A DNA stretch of 31,229 nt from an uncultured Sphingobacteriia bacterium (GTDB lineage Bacteria > Bacteroidota > Bacteroidia > Chitinophagales > Chitinophagaceae), in NCBI GenBank assembly GCA_945957225.1, contig CAMFKK010000004.1, positions 1-31,229 of the forward strand, given 5' to 3'. Below, piece after piece: positions 25,099 to 31,229 of this stretch. The notes under the pieces were generated by a model that saw only the letters and a list, made by a program, of their open reading frames with translations, had not been told where the DNA came from and did no database searches. A program made the position numbers and the translations under genes. Every line of letters starts with the position of its first letter. Position 1 is the first letter of the stretch.

Positions 25099-26520
25099 TT
25101 AATTGACCCTGCCTGGGGCTCTTCTATTTTTTCCGGGGTTTTTTGTCAGTTCATCACCTAGGTCTTCTCTTGCATCATTGGCCAATTTTGTCAAAGCTTC
25201 TAACACATTCGGTAAACTTTTGCTCAAGTCATAGCGTTCACCGGGATCACGTCTCAAATCAAATAACCCACCTTCAAAAGCAAAACTCTCATTGGCTTTT
25301 CCCGGAACACCATCCTTTCCTGGAGCAAATCCTTCATAGGTTCTACCAGGATGCGGGAACACCAATTTGTATTGTTCATTCCTTACTGCTTCCAAGTTAT
25401 TAGAGCGATAATAGTAAAGAAACTGCTTTCTAGGTTGGGCGTTTATATCTCCTTTTAATAATGGAAGAATATTCACGCCATCAATTTTGTTCTTGGGTAA
25501 TTCCGATTTAGTAATAGCAGCAATAGTTGGAAGAAAGTCTATCTCAGCAGCCAATTGATTCATGACAAGACCTGCAGGTATTACCCCTTTCCAAGCCATT
25601 AAACAGGGAACGCGTTGTCCACCTTCCCAAGAAGTACCCTTGCCCTCGCGCAAGCCACCGGCGCTTCCTGCATGATTGCCATAATTTAACCAAGGACCAT
25701 TGTCAGAAGTAACAATCAGCAAAGTGTTTTCTTCCAGTTTTAATGCTTTGAGTGTCTGTCTTATTTGTCCAATACTCCAATCCAATTCCATGATCACGTC
25801 TCCATATAATCCCTGTTTAGACTTACCCTTGAATTTGCTAGAGACCGCCATAGGTACATGTGGCAGCGGATGCGCTAGGTACACAAAAAATGGTTGGTTC
25901 TTGTGCTTCTTGATAAATGCTACAGTACTCTCTGTAAATGCAGTAGTGAATTTGGTGCTATCTGGATTGGTTTGAATGGTTTTATCTCCTTCAATTAAGG
26001 GTAATGGAGGGTAATAGTTTTTGGTGTTGGGATGATTGGGCACCATATCATGGGAATAGGGAATCCCATAGAAATAGTCAAAGCCCTGATGTGTGGGCAA
26101 GAAAGGTGTTAGATGTCCTAAATGCCATTTACCAAATGCCGCTGTAGTATAACCATTTGCTTTGAGCATTTCTGCAATGGTTATTTCATCTGGGTTAATG
26201 CCTGTTTTACTGGTATGATCCAATGCCCCACTAAAACCAATTCTATTGGGATAACATCCAGTCATTAATCCAGCTCTTGATGCGGAACAAACTGCTTGTG
26301 CGGAATAGAACTGACTAAAAAATGTTCCCTCTTTTGCCAACTGATCCATCTGAGGTGTTTGATAACCCGTAGCACCAGTAATGCCTAGGTCTCCATAACC
26401 CAGATCATCAAAATTGACAATCACAATATTGGGTTTGGAGGATTTTTGTGCATGAGTCAAAGTTCCCAACAAGGATAACCCGCTCATGCACAAAATCATT
26501 TTTAATTGATGCATCTTCAT
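25099..26520 (-). CDS. Exported type I sulfatase
   Basis: This 473-aa protein carries a signal peptide (about 1-24, ending THAQ). It is a formylglycine sulfatase of the arylsulfatase A type. The modified cysteine is C78 in CSASRAG, matching C-x-A-x-R. Calcium ligands D38/D39 (FDDLGYGD) and D273/N274 (SDNG) are present, as are K131 and H133 (GKWHLG), H221, and K294 region (GKGTSWEGG). The substrate is probably a sulfated sugar. No maturase (anSME or FGE) is in the window. It starts nine bases after the stop of propeller 4, so the two are probably translated from one mRNA. The C-terminus (residues 440-473) is charged and unremarkable. Confidence 0.93.
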   Translation of the reverse strand: MKMHQLKMILCMSGLSLLGTLTHAQKSSKPNIVIVNFDDLGYGDLGITGATGYQTPQMDQLAKEGTFFSQFYSAQAVCSASRAGLMTGCYPNRIGFSGALDHTSKTGINPDEITIAEMLKANGYTTAAFGKWHLGHLTPFLPTHQGFDYFYGIPYSHDMVPNHPNTKNYYPPLPLIEGDKTIQTNPDSTKFTTAFTESTVAFIKKHKNQPFFVYLAHPLPHVPMAVSSKFKGKSKQGLYGDVIMELDWSIGQIRQTLKALKLEENTLLIVTSDNGPWLNYGNHAGSAGGLREGKGTSWEGGQRVPCLMAWKGVIPAGLVMNQLAAEIDFLPTIAAITKSELPKNKIDGVNILPLLKGDINAQPRKQFLYYYRSNNLEAVRNEQYKLVFPHPGRTYEGFAPGKDGVPGKANESFAFEGGLFDLRRDPGERYDLSKSLPNVLEALTKLANDAREDLGDELTKNPGKNRRAPGRVN

Positions 26521-26529
26521 CAGTTACAA

Positions 26530-29500
26530 TTAGAGTTGAATAGCGTCTAATTGCTTAGACTGATACAATTGATTGTAGTCTTTGATAGATTGTTTAATGC
26601 CTTGTAATTTCTCTTTTTCAGTGGCCCATTCTTTTTGCAAATCAGCCAATCTTGCTTTTAATCCACTGGTGATTTTTGGATTGGGTGCATCGGCAACGCC
26701 TTTGATATTGAAAAATTCTGCGTTGATTTTACTAGGCCAGTTGATCACGTCTTGACCGTTCTTGATCCTGCTTTCAACAATATTTGCTTCCCAATCTACC
26801 ATGGTTTTCACCAATGACTTAGCTTTTGACACCAAACTATCTGCCTGCTTATTGTCTTTATAAATATTGGCATGATGTTCTAATTGCTGTTTAACTTTTC
26901 TCAAGTCAATCACGGATTGATGCATTTCACTAATAGCAGCAGTAATGGTTTCTAAAACCTGTTGCTGCTCTTTCCAATCTGCATCTGAAGCTGCAATACC
27001 AGGGTTTGGCAATACTTTGAAACTGACTTCTTTTACTGTTTTGTTATGACTAAGTCTTGCCTTATAAGTACCAGGAGGCACTGCGTAACCGCGATAGTCT
27101 CCAAAAATATATACTCCTTTTACATCGGGTGTTACCGTCTCTGTACGGAAATCCCATAGCATCCTGTTATGCCCTTTTTCAGCAGCCAATTGCTCTTTTG
27201 GGGCAGGCCCACCAGGATACTTACTATATTTTTCATCTTCATGATTGATATAGGTTCTAATGGTCTTGCCATTAGCATCAACAATGCTTAAACTCACGGT
27301 ATCTTTTTCTCCAATCTCAGGCAATACATAATCCAAAATCACTCCCTCCGGTGCATTCTGACCAGCACTATAATTGGCTTCAGGCAAGCCATTGCCACCA
27401 CCATATTTGTAACTGGTCTTTGGTTGAAAAATTTGTAAGCTGGTCTCTTTTAAATTAGCAGCAGTTTGTTGAATAGCAGAAAGATCATCCAAGATCCAAA
27501 AAGCCCTTCCTGCAGTTGCCGCTACCAAATCATTGTCCCTTATCATTAAATCTGTTACTGGAACAATAGGAAGGTTTAATTGAAATTGCTGCCAGCTATT
27601 ACCAGCATCATTTGATAAGTAGAATGCCCTTTCCGCTCCAGCATAGAGTATATTTTTATTTTGTTTGTCTTCTCTGATCACTTTAATAAAATCATCTGCC
27701 TGAACGCCTTTATTAATGCGGGTCCAAGTCTTGCCATAATCAGTTGTCTTATAAGTGTAAGAAGCGTAATCATTTAATTTATACCTGGTAGCGGATATAT
27801 AGGCAGTACCCTTATCAAAGGCCGAAACTTCAATGCTATTGATTTGAGATTCAGGTAAACCAGCTGGACTAACATTGGTCCAAGTCTTACCTTCATCACG
27901 TGTTAATTGTACTAAACCACAATCACTACCAGTCCAGATTTCTCCTTTTGAAATAGGCGATTCAGCTACATAAAAAATGGTATTATAATTTTCTCCACCC
28001 GCACCTTCATTGGTAAAGGGAAGCCCACCTGGTCCTTGTTTGGATTTTTCATTTCTGGTTAGGTCTGGGCTAATCACATCCCAATTGATGCCTGCATTGG
28101 TTGTTTTGAACAATACATTACCCGCATGATACACGGTATTGGGGTCATGTGCAGAAACCACAATGGGTGCATTCCAGTTAAACCTATATTTCATGTTCTT
28201 GGGATCAATGGCCAAGTTCATGGTAGGATATGCTTGAATGTTTTTTATCTCCCCATTCTTTCTATCTAATAATTCCAAATAACCTTGATAGCAACCTCCA
28301 TAAATATTCAAGGGATTGTTTGGATCAAAAGCTAAAAATGCTGATTCACATCCCGGTCCAAATGTCCAGTCTCGCTCTGTGATGGCTCCCAAATTGTTGC
28401 GGCTTGCAATGATGACTGATGTATTGTCTTGTTGTCCACCATATACTTTATAAGGGAAAACATTGTCTGTATTTACCCTATAGAATTGGGCTGTTGGTTG
28501 ATTCATAATACTTGACCAAGACTTTGTTCTATCAAAACTAATTTCTGCTCCACCGTCATCGGCCAAGCCAATGATATTATTGGCCATTGGATGAATCCAA
28601 AAATCATGGGTATCACCATGAGCTACCCTTACCGGTGCAAAATTCTTACCTCCATCAATGGAGCGCATTAATGGTGCATTGAGTACATAGACCAGGTTTT
28701 CATTTACTGGGTCTGCAAAGACTTTCATATAATACCAAGACCTGGAACAGATATCTTGGTTATTAGAAAGCAATGACCAAGTTTTACCCGCATCATCACT
28801 TCTATACAAACCAGATTTGGATTTTTCTGTTTCAACAATGGCAAAAACCCGATTGCTATTGGCCCTTGAAACACTTACGCCAATTTTACCCATAGAAGCA
28901 GGGAGACCGCCAGAAAGTTTGGTCCAAGTATTGCCCTCATCGGTTGATTTATAAATGGCAGAACCTGGTCCACCACTTGAAACCGACCAGGGAAAACGAC
29001 GATGTTCCCAAGAAGCTGCATAGAGTATGCGAGGATTGTTCATATCCATGCTCAATGATGCAATACCGGTGCTATCATTGATATATAGGGTGCGTTTCCA
29101 GTTAAGTCCACCATCTGTTGATTTGTAAACCCCACGTTCATTGTTATTCCCGTGTACGGTTCCTTGTGCGGCAACAAAAACAATCTCTGGATTATTGGGG
29201 TGAATCACCACATCAGAGATATGTCTGGTTTTTTCAAGGCCTATATTTTTCCAAGTCTTGCCAGCATCGGTTGACTTATAAACGCCGTCTCCATAGCTAG
29301 TCATCACACCTCTAACCGCGTGCTCTCCAGTACCTACATAAACTACATTGGGGTCAGATTCTGAAACAGCAATATCTCCAATAGAACCTACTTTAAAGAA
29401 TCCATCAGAAATATTTTTCCAAGATCCTCCACCATCATTGGTCATCCAAACACCACCGCCTGTATAACCTGCATAAAAACGTTGGTCATTTTTAACTACA

Positions 29501-29676
29501 CCAGAAACGGCATTGGCCCTACCTCCTCTAAAGGGTCCAATATTGCGCCATTTGAGTCCAGCATACATACTGTCTGGACTAGCGTTCACAACAGGTGCTG
29601 GAGCTACTTCTTTTTTCTTTTGTGCCGCAAGGGTTAGTGACAGGCCAAGGAATCCTGCAAGGAAAAATTGTTTCAT
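26530..29676 (-). CDS. Secreted Asp-box (BNR/sortilin-like) beta-propeller protein 4
   Basis: This 1048-aa protein has a signal peptide (about 1-19, ending LAAQ), a Lys/Pro/Ala linker, and IGPFRGGR (46-53), as in propeller 2, with which it shares most segments in order. Asp boxes are seen at about 135-142 (STDAGKTW), 186-193, 244-251, 293-300 and 339-346. The shared motifs are HGDTHDFWIHP (353-363) and FYRVNTDNVFPY with GQQDN (398-418). A C-terminal beta domain and a helical end rich in K and Q follow. It lies between an ABC transporter ATPase gene (24 bp upstream) and a sulfatase (9 bp downstream), the best operon link for any of the four propellers. Confidence 0.9.
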   Translation of the reverse strand: MKQFFLAGFLGLSLTLAAQKKKEVAPAPVVNASPDSMYAGLKWRNIGPFRGGRANAVSGVVKNDQRFYAGYTGGGVWMTNDGGGSWKNISDGFFKVGSIGDIAVSESDPNVVYVGTGEHAVRGVMTSYGDGVYKSTDAGKTWKNIGLEKTRHISDVVIHPNNPEIVFVAAQGTVHGNNNERGVYKSTDGGLNWKRTLYINDSTGIASLSMDMNNPRILYAASWEHRRFPWSVSSGGPGSAIYKSTDEGNTWTKLSGGLPASMGKIGVSVSRANSNRVFAIVETEKSKSGLYRSDDAGKTWSLLSNNQDICSRSWYYMKVFADPVNENLVYVLNAPLMRSIDGGKNFAPVRVAHGDTHDFWIHPMANNIIGLADDGGAEISFDRTKSWSSIMNQPTAQFYRVNTDNVFPYKVYGGQQDNTSVIIASRNNLGAITERDWTFGPGCESAFLAFDPNNPLNIYGGCYQGYLELLDRKNGEIKNIQAYPTMNLAIDPKNMKYRFNWNAPIVVSAHDPNTVYHAGNVLFKTTNAGINWDVISPDLTRNEKSKQGPGGLPFTNEGAGGENYNTIFYVAESPISKGEIWTGSDCGLVQLTRDEGKTWTNVSPAGLPESQINSIEVSAFDKGTAYISATRYKLNDYASYTYKTTDYGKTWTRINKGVQADDFIKVIREDKQNKNILYAGAERAFYLSNDAGNSWQQFQLNLPIVPVTDLMIRDNDLVAATAGRAFWILDDLSAIQQTAANLKETSLQIFQPKTSYKYGGGNGLPEANYSAGQNAPEGVILDYVLPEIGEKDTVSLSIVDANGKTIRTYINHEDEKYSKYPGGPAPKEQLAAEKGHNRMLWDFRTETVTPDVKGVYIFGDYRGYAVPPGTYKARLSHNKTVKEVSFKVLPNPGIAASDADWKEQQQVLETITAAISEMHQSVIDLRKVKQQLEHHANIYKDNKQADSLVSKAKSLVKTMVDWEANIVESRIKNGQDVINWPSKINAEFFNIKGVADAPNPKITSGLKARLADLQKEWATEKEKLQGIKQSIKDYNQLYQSKQLDAIQL

Positions 29677-29700
29677 ATAAAAAATTGAGGATTTAAGATA

Positions 29701-30381
29701 CTACATACGGATGATGTTACCATCTTCCATTTCAATGATTCTTTTGGTCTTTGCGGCAAATTCATTGTCATGCGTTACAATCAATAGGGATTGATGATAG
29801 ACCGCAGCTAATTCTTGAAAAATGTTAAACACAATTTCAGAATTCTTCTTGTCTAAATTACCTGTTGGTTCATCGCCCATAATGATCAATGGGTCATTGA
29901 TCAACGCACGAGCAATAGCCACTCTTTGTTTTTGACCTCCTGATAATTGATTGGGATTTTTGAGCGCCTCATTGTCAATGCCTAAAATCTTGAGCTTTTC
30001 CATAGCGCGGTGTTCCACCTCCTTTTCTGAATACTTACCCAGTTTTAGCCCTGGAAGCATCACATTTTTTAGCACAGAGAATTCATTGAGTAAGTAATGG
30101 AATTGGAATACAAATCCAATTTTCTCATTACGCACTTTTGCCAATTCAGCTTCTTTTCTATTACGCATAACCATACCATCTATCAATAGCTCCCCTTCAT
30201 AATCGGTATCCATGGTGCTAAGAATATAGAGCAGGGTAGATTTGCCACAGCCAGATTTGCCTATCACAGAAACAAATTCAGACCTATTGATACTAAAGCT
30301 AATTTCTTTCAAGACCTGCACAGTAAGTGGGTCATGAAAGTACTTGGTAATTTTTTTAGCTTCTAGTATAATATCACTCAT
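29701..30381 (-). CDS. ABC transporter ATP-binding protein (LolD/MacB type)
   Basis: This 226-aa protein is a complete nucleotide-binding domain: Walker A GKSGCGKST (41-49), Q-loop Q93, signature LSGGQ (146-150), Walker B LIIMGDEP (165-172) with catalytic E171, and H203 in VTHD. The length and the partner permease with a MacB-like periplasmic part place it in the LolCDE/MacB group, which moves lipoproteins or peptides out of the inner membrane instead of importing sugars. Its ATG is one base past the stop of the permease gene, so the two are coupled. Propeller 4 follows after 24 bp. Confidence 0.95.
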   Translation of the reverse strand: MSDIILEAKKITKYFHDPLTVQVLKEISFSINRSEFVSVIGKSGCGKSTLLYILSTMDTDYEGELLIDGMVMRNRKEAELAKVRNEKIGFVFQFHYLLNEFSVLKNVMLPGLKLGKYSEKEVEHRAMEKLKILGIDNEALKNPNQLSGGQKQRVAIARALINDPLIIMGDEPTGNLDKKNSEIVFNIFQELAAVYHQSLLIVTHDNEFAAKTKRIIEMEDGNIIRM

Positions 30382-30382
30382 A

Positions 30383-31229
30383 TTATTTTCCTCTTATGAT
30401 GACAACAGGATCAATTTTGCTTGCTTTACGCGATGGAAAATAGCCTGCCATATAAGTTGTGACAATGGAAAAAATGCCTCCAATTAAATAGAATCTTGGA
30501 TTATAATTTATTGGATAGGTTTTAACCGTTGGAAGTGCTGCTGTATTAAAGGGAATCTGGTCAATCAAAGCAGAGAGTCCAAATCCAAATAGTAGTCCCA
30601 ATGATCCTCCAAAAATGCCAATGCTTAGCGCGATGGTAATAAAGATTTTGTTTACGTCTGAACCAGAAAATCCTGTGGCTTTGAGAATGGCAATAGAATC
30701 CATTTTCTCGTAGATCATCATGTTCAAAATATTATAAATACCAAAACCTGCTACAATTAATAGGGTTACACCCACTGCATAAGAAATTAAAGTTCTCACA
30801 GAGCTTCCCGTTTCAAATTGTGAATTGGCCGTTTGAATATCAATAGCGTCAATATTGAATTTGGCACTGAATTCTTTGGCCATTTTGGGTGCTTGTAGAA
30901 TATCATGCAGCTTAACTTGTAAGTCCGTTATATAGGCATTGGATTCTCCCAATAGTTTCTGTGCTGTACCTAAACTGGCATAGCTCTGAACCTTGTCCAA
31001 ATCACTGATACCGGATTGAAAATAGCCCACCACTTTTAATGAAAACCTTTCTCCCTTGCTGGTGGTTACTTGAATCACATCGCCAATGGCTGCCATCATT
31101 TTTTCTGCAGCGCCCCTGCCCAAAATAATACTATTGGGTGTGTTTTTTAAGTCTATATAATTGCCAGATGTAACATAAGTACTAAAAAAGAATAACCTGT
31201 TTTCCTCTTCTACATCAATACCATTGATC
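30383..31229 (-). CDS. ABC transporter permease, FtsX/LolC-MacB type (5' end outside window)
   Basis: The reading frame runs open to the right edge, so only the C-terminal 281 residues are seen; the TTG at 31123 is not the start. The visible part opens with NGIDVEEENRLFF and SIILGRGAAEKMM, typical of the periplasmic MacB core of LolC/LolE-like proteins. Three or more membrane helices follow (about 30825-30730, 30660-30540, 30490-30430), ending with SRKASKIDPVVIIRGK, the usual FtsX-family C-terminus. It pairs with the ATPase one base downstream. The missing 5' part should hold the first membrane helix. Confidence 0.9.
   Translation of the reverse strand, partial: INGIDVEEENRLFFFSTYVTSGNYIDLKNTPNSIILGRGAAEKMMAAIGDVIQVTTSKGERFSLKVVGYFQSGISDLDKVQSYASLGTAQKLLGESNAYITDLQVKLHDILQAPKMAKEFSAKFNIDAIDIQTANSQFETGSSVRTLISYAVGVTLLIVAGFGIYNILNMMIYEKMDSIAILKATGFSGSDVNKIFITIALSIGIFGGSLGLLFGFGLSALIDQIPFNTAALPTVKTYPINYNPRFYLIGGIFSIVTTYMAGYFPSRKASKIDPVVIIRGK

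Overview
The window looks like chromosomal DNA of a Bacteroidota bacterium, most likely in or near the Chitinophagales (this placement is inferred from protein style only). Signs are: roughly 40% GC; several start codons without an obvious Shine-Dalgarno; promoter-like TAnnTTTG boxes; many exported proteins with short hydrophobic leaders ending in AQ; and large secreted Asp-box (BNR/sortilin-like) propeller proteins alongside a sulfatase, a Gfo/Idh/MocA protein and exported M1 peptidases. No rRNA, tRNA, CRISPR array, transposase or prophage gene was seen.

Layout. 1-830: a 17-bp tandem repeat cut by the left edge, then a hicA-hicB toxin-antitoxin pair closed by a terminator. 956-3012: an exported amidohydrolase overlapping by one base with a sirtuin that lacks zinc-ribbon cysteines. 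3014-6294 (minus): two tandem exported M1 metallopeptidases. 6295-6862: a 568-bp intergenic region with a 128-nt stretch containing no G and three palindromes spaced exactly 36 bp apart, followed by a solitary HipB-like regulator gene. 7210-11730: propeller protein 1 and a Tat-exported oxidoreductase. 11727-13236 (minus): a lipoprotein carrying a GC-rich repeat inside its reading frame, and adenylate kinase. 13415-13996: lipoprotein MsrB. 14096-17299 (minus) and 17499-20690 (plus): head-to-head propeller proteins 2 and 3. 20844-22916: an aminotransferase and a PepSY-type membrane protein. 22920-23972 (minus): a polytopic 4Fe-4S membrane protein. 24074-25096: a LacI-family regulator. 25099-31229 (minus): an ABC permease (cut by the right edge), its ATPase, propeller protein 4 and a sulfatase, in transcription order.

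How the genes may work together. The main theme is the cell envelope and breakdown of external polymers: four paralogous ~1020-1067 aa propellers, two M1 peptidases, an amidohydrolase, a sulfatase and a periplasmic oxidoreductase. The propellers share two conserved non-Asp-box motifs, which suggests a common but unknown function. The sulfatase, oxidoreductase and LacI regulator hint at carbohydrate use, but no SusC/SusD pair or glycoside hydrolase of a known family is visible, so this is not a standard polysaccharide utilisation locus.

The strongest unexplained signal is the intergenic region 6295-6862. Its three TATAC-N8-GTATA palindromes have the same architecture as the E. coli HipB operator (TATCC-N8-GGATA), and they precede a HipB-like gene that has no hipA beside it.
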